From Streptomyces sp. AC512_CC834 (GTDB lineage Bacteria; Actinomycetota; Actinomycetes; Streptomycetales; Streptomycetaceae): 33,983 nucleotides of DNA. The stretch's first letter is position 1, and every line of letters begins with the position of its first letter. Of this stretch, positions 13,228 to 21,431 are shown piece by piece. The position numbers and the translations under genes were made by a program. The notes below the pieces were generated by a model. That model was not told the origin of the DNA, did no database searches, and saw only the letters and a list, made by a program, of their open reading frames with translations. Location: assembly GCF_019049325.1 (NCBI RefSeq), contig NZ_JAGMUO010000041.1:1-33983 (forward strand). The letters are read 5' to 3'.

Positions 13228-14436
13228 CTACTGCCGGTACCCGCTCAGGAATCGGCCGATGCGGCCGATCGCCGCCTCCAGGTCGTCCGCGTGGGGGAGG
13301 GTCAGGATGCGGAAGTGGTCGGGGGACGGCCAGTTGAAGCCGGTGCCCTGGACGACCTGGATCTTCTCGCGCAGCAGCAGGTCCAGGACGAAGCGTTCGT
13401 CGTCGTGGACCTTGTGGACGGCCGGATCGATGCGCGGGAAGGCGTACAGCGCGCCCTGCGGCTTGACGCAGGAGACGCCGGGGATCTCGTTCAGCTTCTC
13501 CCAGGCCGTGTCGCGCTGTTCACGCAGTCGTCCGCCCGGAGCGGTCAGCTCGTGGATGGACTGGCGGCCGCCGAGCGCGGCCTGGATGGCGTACTGGGCG
13601 GGCGCGTTGGCGCACAGGCGCATGGAGGCCAGCATGGTCAGGCCCTCCAGGTAGTCGCGCGCGTGCTGCCGCGGGCCCGTGACCACCATCCAGCCGGAGC
13701 GGAAGCCCGCCACCCGGTACGTCTTGGACAGGCCGCAGAAGGTGAGGACGACCAGGTCGGGGGCGAGGGCGGCGGCCGAGTGGTGCACGGCGTCGTCGTA
13801 CAGGATCTGGTCGTAGATCTCGTCAGCGAAGACCATCAGGCCGTGCCTGCGGGCGAGGCCGAGGATGCCCTCGACGATCTCCTTGGGGTAGACCGCGCCG
13901 GTGGGGTTGTTGGGGTTGATGATGACGACCGCCTTGGTGCGGTCGGTGATCTTCGACTCCATGTCGGCCAGGTCCGGGTACCAGTTGGCCTGCTCGTCGC
14001 AGAGGTAGTGCACCGCCTTGCCGCCCGCGAGGGTGGTCACCGCCGTCCAGAGGGGGAAGTCGGGGGCGGGGATCAGGACCTCGTCGCCGTCCTCCAGCAG
14101 GGCCTGTACGGCCATGGAGATCAGCTCGGAGACGCCGTTGCCGAGGAAGACGTCGTCGACGTCCACCTCCAGGCCGAGCGCCTGATAGCGCTGGGCGACG
14201 GCCCGGCGGGCGGAGAGGATGCCGCGCGAGTCCGTGTAGCCGTGCGCCCGCGGCAGCATGCGGATCATGTCCTGGACGATCTCCTCCGGCGCCTCGAACC
14301 CGAAGAGCGCCGGGTTGCCGGTGTTCAGGCGCAGCACGCTGTGGCCCGCCTCCTCCAGCGCGTTGGCGTGCTCGATGACCGGGCCGCGGATCTCGTAACA
14401 GACCTCGCTGAGCTTGTTCGACTGCCGGAACTCCAT
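13228..14436 (-). CDS. Pyridoxal-phosphate aminotransferase, AlaA-like
   Basis: A 402-residue fold-type I class I aminotransferase. NPNNPTG is at residues 174-180, DEIYDQILY at 205-213, and the PLP Lys is about 238 in GLSKTYRVAGFRSGWM, with the phosphate-binding Arg following. The opening MEFRQSNKLSEVCYEIRGPV is the signature start of AlaA-type alanine (glutamate-pyruvate) aminotransferases; a valine or aspartate role is less likely. GGAGGGG precedes the ATG. It is divergent from an HxlR regulator, with operator-like repeats between, and is probably controlled by it. Confidence 0.9.
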   Translation of the reverse strand: MEFRQSNKLSEVCYEIRGPVIEHANALEEAGHSVLRLNTGNPALFGFEAPEEIVQDMIRMLPRAHGYTDSRGILSARRAVAQRYQALGLEVDVDDVFLGNGVSELISMAVQALLEDGDEVLIPAPDFPLWTAVTTLAGGKAVHYLCDEQANWYPDLADMESKITDRTKAVVIINPNNPTGAVYPKEIVEGILGLARRHGLMVFADEIYDQILYDDAVHHSAAALAPDLVVLTFCGLSKTYRVAGFRSGWMVVTGPRQHARDYLEGLTMLASMRLCANAPAQYAIQAALGGRQSIHELTAPGGRLREQRDTAWEKLNEIPGVSCVKPQGALYAFPRIDPAVHKVHDDERFVLDLLLREKIQVVQGTGFNWPSPDHFRILTLPHADDLEAAIGRIGRFLSGYRQ

Positions 14437-14466
14437 GCGCGGCTTCCCCTCCGGAAACTTGTGTTG

Positions 14467-14516
14467 CTTGGTTTTACCAAGTACGAGCTTGGAAAGTCCA
14501 ACAACTTGTCTACACT
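14467..14516 (+). promoter_or_regulatory. HxlR promoter/operator between divergent genes
   Basis: The palindrome cttggt-ttt-accaag lies at 14467-14481. A further half-site cttgg is at 14488-14492. For the plus gene, TTGGAA (14489-14494), a 16-base spacer and TACACT (14511-14516) form a promoter. The start site predicted 7 bases after the -10 falls on or next to the ATG at 14524, and no ribosome site fits, so the HxlR transcript is probably leaderless. The repeats probably bind HxlR itself. Confidence 0.6.
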
Positions 14517-14523
14517 GCGTCGC

Positions 14524-15171
14524 ATGTCACCTCGCCCTCGCCGTAGCTACGACCAGTACTGTTCCGCCGCCCGCGCGCTCGACGCCGTCGGCGACCGCTG
14601 GACCCTGCTGATCGTCCGGGAGCTGCTCGCCGGACCGCGGCGCTACACCGACCTGCACGCCGACCTGCCCGGCGTCAGCACGGACGTACTCGCCTCGCGG
14701 CTCAAGGAAATGGAGCGCGAGGGGCTGACGACCCGGCGCCGGCTGCCCCCGCCCGGCGCCGCGTACGTCTACGAACTCACCGCGCGGGGGCGTGGTCTGC
14801 TGCCGGTGCTGGAGGCGCTCGGCGCGTGGGGCGCCGGCGAGCTGGGGGAGCGGCGGCCCACCGACGCCGTACGCGCCCACTGGTTCGCACTGCCCCTGCG
14901 GCGGGCTCTGCGGGAGGCGGGGGCGGAGGAGGGTCTTGTCGAAGTCCGGCTGGACGAGGGGGAGTTCCACCTCCACGCGGGTGACGCGGAGGACGGCCCC
15001 GTGTACGGCGACGGGCCCGCGCCCGGGGAGCCCGACGCCCGGCTCGTGCTGGACGCCGTGACGTGCGCGGCCCTCGGGCGCGGGGAGACCGGCCTGCGGG
15101 ACGCGGTGCGGGACGGCCGGGTCGAGGTGACCGGCGACGGCACCGCGGCCAAGGTGCTGCGGGAGGAGTAG
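14524..15171 (+). CDS. HxlR family transcriptional regulator
   Basis: A 215-residue protein whose first 100 residues are an HxlR winged helix: YDQYCSAARALDAVGDRWTL, IVRELLAGPRRYTDLHADLP, VSTDVLASRLKEMEREGLTT, and a wing with AAYVYELTARGRGLLPVLEA. The C-terminal 100 residues form an extra domain (VRLDEGEFHLHAGD, then DAVTCAALGRGETGLRDAVR) found in larger HxlR proteins and resembling an SCP2-like ligand region. The ATG at 14524-14526 is next to a -10, suggesting a leaderless mRNA. It probably represses the divergent aminotransferase and itself. The ligand is unknown. It is followed by a bidirectional terminator. Confidence 0.9.
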   Translation: MSPRPRRSYDQYCSAARALDAVGDRWTLLIVRELLAGPRRYTDLHADLPGVSTDVLASRLKEMEREGLTTRRRLPPPGAAYVYELTARGRGLLPVLEALGAWGAGELGERRPTDAVRAHWFALPLRRALREAGAEEGLVEVRLDEGEFHLHAGDAEDGPVYGDGPAPGEPDARLVLDAVTCAALGRGETGLRDAVRDGRVEVTGDGTAAKVLREE

Positions 15172-15177
15172 AACGGC

Positions 15178-15204
15178 AGAAGGCCCGCCAGAGGCGGGCC
15201 TTCT
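15178..15204. terminator. Bidirectional terminator between convergent genes
   Basis: agaaggcccgcc (15178-15189), loop aga, ggcgggccttct (15193-15204) pair perfectly. It lies between the HxlR stop and the converging membrane-protein gene ending at 15228. Confidence 0.85.
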
Positions 15205-15227
15205 GATGGGGCGTCGGGCCTGGGAGG

Positions 15228-16034
15228 TCAGGCCGCCGGCGGCACCCGTGACGGCCGGCCGGGCCCGCGGGTCAGCGCGTAGCCGCCGATGCCCGCGAGC
15301 GCGGCCAGTACGGCACCGACCCCGGTCCACACCCAGCGGTCCGACCACCAGCCCGACGACCAGCCGTCCTCCGGTTCGATGGCGGACAGTACGGCGCTTT
15401 CGTCCTCCTCGGCACCCTCGTCGGTGCCGGACGTCACCGCGATACCCGGCACCAGCGGCTCGGACAGCGAACCGTCCACCGCCGCGGCCCCGCCGATGTC
15501 CTTCGAGTCCACCCGCACCTCGGCGGAGACCGGGACACCGAGGTCGGACGCCGGGACGTCCACCGCCGTCAGCCGGACGTAGTACGTGCCCGGCAGCGGG
15601 TCGTTGGCCCACGGCTCGGACCAGGCACGCACGGTGCGCAGCACGCAGGCCAGCTCGACGGAGGAGGCGCCCGCGTCCGCGGTGCGGGACTGGGCGCCGT
15701 ACTGGCAGGCCTGGCGGCGGCGCAGACCGTCGTAGACGTCGACCCGCCAGGTCTGGGCGGCGTGCGTCTCGGGCAGCTTCACCGTGGCCTTCACGGTGGG
15801 ACGCTGTCCGGCGTCGGCCGGGAACGACCAGTACAGGTAGTCGCCCGCGGAAGCGTTCGCCGTGGCGTCCTGCCCCTGCTCGAACTCGACCGCCGTACGG
15901 AAGGACGTGCCCGCCGTGGTCGGTGCGTCACCATCCTGCGAAGGGCTCGCGGAGGGTGAGGAGTCGGCCGCCGCAGGAGCCGCGGCGAGGCCGAGGAGCA
16001 GCACCGCCACGCTCAACACTCGGGTGTACCGCAT
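15228..16034 (-). CDS. Secreted, membrane-anchored protein with PPC-like beta domain
   Basis: A 268-residue protein with a signal peptide (MRYTRVLSVAVLLLGLAAAP, cleavage near AAA-DS at 24). A beta-rich extracellular domain follows (TSFRTAVEFEQGQDATANA, then GDYLYWSFPADAG and TVKATVKLP). One C-terminal membrane segment (TGVGAVLAALAGIGGYAL) ends in a short basic tail with PSRVPPAA. It has no VWA domain. The strand pattern of its outer domain resembles the region after the VWA domain of the upstream protein, suggesting a paralogous half. ATGA overlaps the upstream stop, so the two are coupled. Function is unknown; a surface complex with the VWA protein is an inference from linkage and shared architecture. 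Confidence 0.8.
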   Translation of the reverse strand: MRYTRVLSVAVLLLGLAAAPAAADSSPSASPSQDGDAPTTAGTSFRTAVEFEQGQDATANASAGDYLYWSFPADAGQRPTVKATVKLPETHAAQTWRVDVYDGLRRRQACQYGAQSRTADAGASSVELACVLRTVRAWSEPWANDPLPGTYYVRLTAVDVPASDLGVPVSAEVRVDSKDIGGAAAVDGSLSEPLVPGIAVTSGTDEGAEEDESAVLSAIEPEDGWSSGWWSDRWVWTGVGAVLAALAGIGGYALTRGPGRPSRVPPAA

Positions 16035-17308
16035 CAGTTGGTCCTCCAGATCGCGAGCCGCCAGCGCGACAGCCAGCCCCACAGCAGACCGGCGACGAAG
16101 CCGACGAGCACCAGCACGCCGAGCAGCCACCAGCCGCGACCGAGGCCGAAAGCGGCCACGTCGTCGGAGTCGCCCGGACCGTCCACGACATCGATGGTCA
16201 GCTCCAGCGGCAGTCCCGGCGTGGTCTTCACGCCGGACGCGACGGAGAAGGAGTTGGTGACCTGGAGGCACACGGCCTCGGCCGAGGCGGCGGCATCGTC
16301 GTCGTCATCGCTCTCCGCCTTCGGGTACCGCAGCCCCGTCGAGAGCACGTCGGTACGGCCGTTGCCCGACGCCTCACCGCGCACGATCTCCCGGCCGTGC
16401 GTCGTCACCGCCCGCAGCAGCACGCCGTAGGACGGGTTCACGGCCCGGTCGGCGCCCACGCTCACCGAGGCGCGCAGCTCCTGGCCCGGCTCCACGTCCA
16501 CCCGGTACCAGCGCTGCTGCCCGAACTCCTCGCGGTCGGTGTACAGCCCCGACTTGAGCGTCGGCGCCTTCGCACACGCGTCCGCGCCCTCGGTGGCGAC
16601 CGGAGTCACCACCGGGTCGGCCGCCCGGTCCACCAACTGGTTGACCTTGTCGGTCAGTTCGTCGGTGTGCTGGACCGAGGTGTACGTGCCGCCGGTCGCC
16701 TCGGCGATGCAGCTAAGCTGCTTGCGCAGCTTGGTGTTGGGGACCAGGCCCAGCGTGTCGATGGTGATCCCGATGCCCTTGGCGGCGATCTCGCGGGCCA
16801 CCTCGCACGGGTCCAGCGGGGCGCAGGTGTCCTCGCCGTCGCTGATCAGCACGATGCGCTTGGAGCCGTCGCCGCCGTCGAGATCGTCGGCCGCCTTGAG
16901 CAGCGCGGGGCCGATCGGCGTCCAGCCGGTGGGCGAGAGGGTCGCCACCGCCGTCTTCGCCTCGGTGCGGTCCAGCGGGCCCACCGGATAGAGCTGCGCG
17001 GTGTCCTTGCAGCCGGTCTTGCGGTCGTCGCCCGGGTAGTCCGCGCCCAGGGTCCGGATCCCGAGCTGCACCTCCTCCGGCGTCGCGTCGAGCACCTCGT
17101 TGAACGCCTGCTTCGCCGCGGCCATGCGCGTACCGCCGTCGATGTCCCGCGCCCGCATCGAACCGCTGACGTCGAGCACGAGGTCGACCTTCGGCGCGTC
17201 CTCACCCGTGGGTTCACCGGCGGCCGCCCCGGCCGGGAATGCCATCCCGGCCGTCAGCGCGGCGAGCAGGGCACAGGCCCCCGCCGCCAGCCGTGTTCTT
17301 ATGATCAT
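16034..17308 (-). CDS. Secreted VWA-domain protein, C-terminal membrane anchor
   Basis: A 424-residue protein with a signal peptide (RLAAGACALLAALTAGMAF, cleavage about 30). A von Willebrand factor A domain runs from about 40 to 235; its MIDAS motif DVSGSM starts at 46, with the Thr-containing TPIGPALLKAADDL and the Asp of LISDGEDTCAP completing the metal site. Then follows a beta domain (WYRVDVEPGQELRASVSVG) and a single C-terminal membrane segment (WWLLGVLVLVGFVAGLLWGW) with a basic end. The MIDAS suggests divalent-metal-dependent protein binding outside the cell. The gene overlaps the next one by ATGA. It lies 62 bases downstream of a siderophore synthetase gene on the same strand, and a shared transcript is possible but a shared function is not shown. 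Confidence 0.87.
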   Translation of the reverse strand: MIIRTRLAAGACALLAALTAGMAFPAGAAAGEPTGEDAPKVDLVLDVSGSMRARDIDGGTRMAAAKQAFNEVLDATPEEVQLGIRTLGADYPGDDRKTGCKDTAQLYPVGPLDRTEAKTAVATLSPTGWTPIGPALLKAADDLDGGDGSKRIVLISDGEDTCAPLDPCEVAREIAAKGIGITIDTLGLVPNTKLRKQLSCIAEATGGTYTSVQHTDELTDKVNQLVDRAADPVVTPVATEGADACAKAPTLKSGLYTDREEFGQQRWYRVDVEPGQELRASVSVGADRAVNPSYGVLLRAVTTHGREIVRGEASGNGRTDVLSTGLRYPKAESDDDDDAAASAEAVCLQVTNSFSVASGVKTTPGLPLELTIDVVDGPGDSDDVAAFGLGRGWWLLGVLVLVGFVAGLLWGWLSRWRLAIWRTN

Positions 17309-17370
17309 CGGCGGATCCTATTGACCCGTGGTGCCGGGCTCCAAAACGAGACCGCGCCGATGCCCCGACT

Positions 17371-18921
17371 TCACCTCCGGTGCAGGGGATTGGGCAGCTC
17401 CGTCCACAGATCACCCGCGTTCCCCGGTGAAGTCCGCATCAGCGTCAGCGCCTTCACCGGCAGCGGCTCCTCGCGCAGCGCCACGAGGTCTTTGGTGCGC
17501 GGCAGTTCGAGTACGGCCGCCTCCAGCGCCTTGCGCAACGCGGCACCCGAACCCGCCGTCGCCGCCAGCGCGCCCGCCACCAGCGAGCCGAACAACTTGC
17601 GGCGCAGCGCCACCGGGTCGTCCGTGAGTATCCGCGCGGGCAGAGCGGGCGCGGCGATGCCGTGCCGTGCCAGGCGGGCCGGGGCGACGCGGATGTCGGC
17701 CAGATCGCGGTAGACCAGGCGCAGCGGATCGCCCGTCGCGGACAGCACGACGAGGAGGTTCTGGCCGTGTGCCTCCAGCGCCACGCCCAGCTCCAGCGCG
17801 CGCAGCCCGACGGTGAGCGCGAGACGGGCGAAGGCGGCGAGCCAGGCGGGGGAGCGGGGCAGTCCGGTGGTCGCCAACGCCGCCACGGGGACGACATGCT
17901 CGCCGGGGGCGGCATACACCTGCGGTGACTCGCGCAGTACGGCGGCCAGGTCGGGGGAGTGGGCGGTGACGGCGCCCAGCGTCCGCGTCACGTGGAGCAG
18001 GCCGTCCATCCGCCCCGCCAGCTCCTCCCCGAACGACGACAGGGCCGCCGACGCGGCGACCGAGCCGACCGAGATGTCCCGCACCGAGGACGTCAGCCGG
18101 GCGCTCAGCGCGGTCTTGACGTGCGGGCCGCCGGGCACGGCGAGGGTCCGCAGGGACATCAGCGGATGCGCGGCGAGCCCCGCCTCGCAGGGCCGCTTGA
18201 GCACATGCGCGGCCTGCCACGGATGCACCGGCACCAGCAAGGCCGCCCCGTCCCGCAGCTCCCGCGGCCACACCCCCGTCACCAGGCACTCCGCCGCCGG
18301 GACCGGCACCAGACCGAGACCCACCACCGGCCCGTGCTCGGGCCCGTACGCGAGCTGCTCCGCCACCGAGAAACCCGGCCGCGAACGGCAGCCGGGGTGG
18401 TACGGGTGCCCGTCCACCACCCGCCGCTCCCAGCCCCAGTCACTGTCCGGCCACTCGTCCGGGTGATTCTCCCGCACCGTCTCCGGCGCCGTCTCCCGCG
18501 CGGCCTCCCGCACCGTCCGGGGCTGCGCGGCACGCGACAGCGCCAACGACGCCACGCTGTGACCGAGTTCGGCGGCGAACCCCGCCGAGTGCGGTACGGC
18601 GAGGTCGGTCGTCAGCCGCCCCGGATCGTCGTACGCGACCTCGTCCAGCCGTACCACCGGGACGTACGCGTCCGTGCGGTACGGGTCGGCGGCCGGGCCC
18701 GACAGCCGGCGGCCGTCCCGAAGACGCAGGACGAGCCCGTCCCCGGCGGACTCCCGGCCCTCGATCCACGGCAGTGGTTCGTGCGCGAAGGCACGCCACA
18801 GCCGGGACAGCACGGCCGCGCGTGCGCCGGGCAGCTCGGCCGCGAACCGGGCGGTCAGGGCGGGACGGACGGCCGCCAGCTCGCCGGCGACCTCGGCCGC
18901 TGCGCTGGGTGGACGATGCAC
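17371..18921 (-). CDS. IucA/IucC-type NRPS-independent siderophore synthetase
   Basis: A 516-residue NIS synthetase that would join a carboxylate to an amine or alcohol with ATP. I chose the GTG at 18919-18921 because GAGGAG lies seven bases upstream; an in-frame ATG at 18978 would add 19 residues. Family blocks are GHPYHPGCRSRPG at 171-183 (usual Lys replaced by Arg), PVHPWQ at 231-236, KTALSARLTSSVRD at 269-282, EAHGQNLLVVL near 395 and YRDLADIR near 415. The end NPLHRR is usual. It is divergent from a second NIS gene at 19034. No hydroxylase, decarboxylase, acyltransferase or export gene and no typical 19-bp iron box is visible nearby. Confidence 0.88.
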   Translation of the reverse strand: MHRPPSAAAEVAGELAAVRPALTARFAAELPGARAAVLSRLWRAFAHEPLPWIEGRESAGDGLVLRLRDGRRLSGPAADPYRTDAYVPVVRLDEVAYDDPGRLTTDLAVPHSAGFAAELGHSVASLALSRAAQPRTVREAARETAPETVRENHPDEWPDSDWGWERRVVDGHPYHPGCRSRPGFSVAEQLAYGPEHGPVVGLGLVPVPAAECLVTGVWPRELRDGAALLVPVHPWQAAHVLKRPCEAGLAAHPLMSLRTLAVPGGPHVKTALSARLTSSVRDISVGSVAASAALSSFGEELAGRMDGLLHVTRTLGAVTAHSPDLAAVLRESPQVYAAPGEHVVPVAALATTGLPRSPAWLAAFARLALTVGLRALELGVALEAHGQNLLVVLSATGDPLRLVYRDLADIRVAPARLARHGIAAPALPARILTDDPVALRRKLFGSLVAGALAATAGSGAALRKALEAAVLELPRTKDLVALREEPLPVKALTLMRTSPGNAGDLWTELPNPLHRR

Positions 18922-19033
18922 GGGCGGACTCCTCGGGTACGGGCAACGGCGGCACGGCACAAGGCCGACGAGAGACATACTGATCGTCCTGACCGTCTCC
19001 GTCCTCTCCGCATGGACCGACCGTAGGGAACGA

Positions 19034-20632
19034 GTGGAACGAGTGGAACGCGTGGATCTCCTGCCCCCACCCACCGGCGCCGACGCCGCCTCCCGGGCCG
19101 CAGCCGCCGTCCGGGGCGACGTCGAGCGCCGCGCCGACGCCTACGCGGCCGTACCGCTGCTCAACTGCCTGCTGCGCGAGGTGGCCGAACCGCTGCCGGG
19201 GCCCGGCGCCCGGCCCGTGTACCGGCTGCCCGGCGGGAGACTGCTGCGGGTGCGCGACGGCCGCCGGCCCGCCGAACCGGAGGTCCGCACGGCGGACGGC
19301 ACGGCGGACGGCACGGCGGACGGCACGGCGGACGGGTGGCACCGGGTCGACCACGCCGGTCTTGTGCGGCTCGTCACCGAGGAACTGCGCCTGCACACCG
19401 GCCTGTCCAACCACGAACTCCCCACCGAGATGACCGACAGCCGCGACACGGTGGCCGCACTGCTGACGGCACGCGCGCGTGCGACCCCGCCCGAGGACCG
19501 GTACCTGCGCTCCGAGCAGTCCCTGCTCACCGGGCACACCCACCACCCCGCCCCCAAAGCACGCGGCGGCGGCCCGCACACCCGCTGGCTGCCGTACGCG
19601 CCCGAGGCGCACGCCCGTTTCCCGCTGGCGCTGCTCGCCGCGCGCGAGGACACCGTCGTCGACGAGGGAGACACCGCCGCCCTGGACGCCCTCGGCCAGG
19701 CCCCGCCCGGCTACCGGCTGCTGCCCGCCCACCCCTGGCAACTGGCCCTGACGGCCCCCGCCCTCGCCCCGGCCTTCGCCGACGGCCGTCTCCTGCGGGT
19801 CGGCACGACCGGCTTCTTCGCCTGGCCGACGGCCGCCATCCGCACGGTGTACGCGCCCGAGTACCTTCCCGGACGGGACCTGTTCCTGAAGTTCAGCCTC
19901 GACGTGCGCGTCACCAACGACATCCGCCGCCTGTGGCGCCACGACCTGCTGAGGCTGCGCCGCACCGACACGGCGGTCACCGAGGCCTTCGCCTCCGTCG
20001 GGCCCCCCGCGGCCTGGCTCGGCGACCGCGGCTACCGCACCGCCGACTTCGCCTTCGAGGAACTGGCCGTCGTCGTCCGCGACGGACTGCGCGGACACGT
20101 CCTGCCCGGCGCGACCCCGCTGCTCGCCGCCGCGCTCGTGGAGGGCTTCCCCGGCAGCCCGCTGGCCCGCACCCCGGACCCGGCGGCCTGGTGGGAGGCG
20201 TACCTCGACGCCGTCGTCCCGCCCGTACTGACCGCCTTCGACGACGACGGCGTCGTCCTGGAGGCGCATCTGCAGAACACCCTGGTCGCCGTGGACGCCG
20301 CCGGCACACCGGTGCAGGCCCTGTTCCGGGACGCGGAGGGCGTCAAGCTGCTGCCGGACATCTCCCGCGCCGCCGGCTGGGAGCGGCTGGTGTACTGCCT
20401 GGTCGTCAACCACCTCAGCGAGGTCGCCGCCGCCCTGGCCGAACACCATCCCGGCCTCGACCCCTGGCCCGCAGTCCGCCGCGCCCTGGCCCGCCACGAC
20501 CTCCCCGAGATCCCCGCCCTGCTCGCCGCCCCCACCCTCCCCGGCAAGACCAACCTCCTGCTGCGCTGGACCGGCGCGGACGGCGCCGACGCCCGCTACC
20601 GCCCCCTGCCCAACCCGCTGCGCGGGACGTGA
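19034..20632 (+). CDS. IucA/IucC-type NRPS-independent siderophore synthetase
   Basis: A 532-residue NIS synthetase, divergent from the preceding one with 112 bases between. Start is one of three in-frame GTGs nine bases apart (19034, 19043, 19052); the first has AGGGA at a suitable distance. Family blocks are GHTHHPAPKARG at 167-178, PAHPWQ at 231-236, KFSLDVRVTNDIRRL at 286-300, EAHLQNTLVAV near 415 and RDAEGVKLL near 437. The protein ends PLPNPLRGT, similar to the sister. Residues 87-101 are a TADG repeat from a 12-bp tandem repeat in the DNA and probably form a loop. Together the two enzymes should make one carboxylate siderophore; substrates are unknown. Confidence 0.88.
   Translation: MERVERVDLLPPPTGADAASRAAAAVRGDVERRADAYAAVPLLNCLLREVAEPLPGPGARPVYRLPGGRLLRVRDGRRPAEPEVRTADGTADGTADGTADGWHRVDHAGLVRLVTEELRLHTGLSNHELPTEMTDSRDTVAALLTARARATPPEDRYLRSEQSLLTGHTHHPAPKARGGGPHTRWLPYAPEAHARFPLALLAAREDTVVDEGDTAALDALGQAPPGYRLLPAHPWQLALTAPALAPAFADGRLLRVGTTGFFAWPTAAIRTVYAPEYLPGRDLFLKFSLDVRVTNDIRRLWRHDLLRLRRTDTAVTEAFASVGPPAAWLGDRGYRTADFAFEELAVVVRDGLRGHVLPGATPLLAAALVEGFPGSPLARTPDPAAWWEAYLDAVVPPVLTAFDDDGVVLEAHLQNTLVAVDAAGTPVQALFRDAEGVKLLPDISRAAGWERLVYCLVVNHLSEVAAALAEHHPGLDPWPAVRRALARHDLPEIPALLAAPTLPGKTNLLLRWTGADGADARYRPLPNPLRGT
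19289..19336 (+). repeat. Four copies of a 12-bp tandem repeat inside NIS gene
   Basis: The unit acggcggacggc repeats four times with one mismatch in the last copy, encoding TADG repeats. The frame is preserved by unit change. It lies at a surface-loop position before the substrate domain. Confidence 0.8.
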
Positions 20633-20687
20633 GCGGCGGGCCGGAAATCCCGTGCCGTGCCTTCCCCCGGTGGTGCACACTCACCGC

Positions 20688-21338
20688 ATGGCGGACATGG
20701 ACGCGTTCCGGGACGAGATCGCCCGCTGGGCGGCCGGCGGCACCGGCGGTACGGCGGGCGCTCTGGCGGCGGACCTGACTGGGGATGCGGCGGCGGATCT
20801 GGCGACGGACCTCGGGCTGCGGACGGCGGTGCTCCTGGAAGGCCCCAGCGACCTCGCCGCCGTCGAGGCCCTGGCCGCGCGCGAGGACCGGGACCTGACC
20901 GCCGAGGGCGTGGCCGTGGTGTCGATGGGCGGCGCGATGAGCGTCGGCCGCTACGCCGGCCTGCTCGGCCCACCCGGCCTCGGCCTGCGCCTGACCGGCC
21001 TCTGCGACGCCCGCGAGGAGCCCTTCTACGACCGGGGCTGGCAACGGGCGGGAGCCCCAAGGGACTTCTTCGTCTGCGCGGCCGACCTGGAGGACGAGCT
21101 GATCCGCGCACTCGGCCCCGCGCGGGTCGAGGAGGTCGTACGGGCCGAAGGCGAACTCCGCCCCTGGCAGACCTTCCTGGGCCAGCCCGCCCAGCACGGC
21201 CGCTCCCGGCAGCAGCAGTTGCGCCGCTTCCTCAGCACCAAGAAGGGCCGCAAGATCCGCTACGGCAGCCTCCTGGTGGAAGCCCTCGACCCCGGCCGGG
21301 CCCCGGCACCGCTCGCCCATCTCCTCGCGGGGCTGTGA
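20688..21338 (+). CDS. Stand-alone OLD-type TOPRIM protein
   Basis: A 216-residue protein starting MADMDAFRDEIARWAAG. Residues about 46-115 form a TOPRIM core: TAVLLEGPSDLAAVEALAAR with the catalytic Glu at 51, the glycine turn MGGAMSVGRYA, and GLCDAREE with the Asp at 107. These are the marks of the TOPRIM domain of OLD-family nucleases, but no ATPase domain precedes it. The C-terminal part is helical and basic (GRSRQQQLRRFLSTKKGRKI). It might bind or cut nucleic acid; as a lone domain its role is unknown. It follows the NIS gene by 55 bases with no terminator seen, so it might be read from that transcript. Confidence 0.8.
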   Translation: MADMDAFRDEIARWAAGGTGGTAGALAADLTGDAAADLATDLGLRTAVLLEGPSDLAAVEALAAREDRDLTAEGVAVVSMGGAMSVGRYAGLLGPPGLGLRLTGLCDAREEPFYDRGWQRAGAPRDFFVCAADLEDELIRALGPARVEEVVRAEGELRPWQTFLGQPAQHGRSRQQQLRRFLSTKKGRKIRYGSLLVEALDPGRAPAPLAHLLAGL

Positions 21339-21431
21339 CAGGTCCCGCTCGTGCGTACCGTCCCGGACCAGTGCCTCCACGACGGAATCCGCACCGCCGA
21401 CGTGGTGTCGGGAGCCTCCCGTCCGGGACCC

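Noticed and set aside
12793..14523. Long plus-strand extension in front of the HxlR gene
   Set aside because: It runs antisense to the aminotransferase; the HxlR domain begins at the ATG at 14524.
18922..19033. Iron box between the two siderophore synthetases
   Set aside because: No TTAGGT-n-AG-n-CT-type palindrome is visible on either strand.
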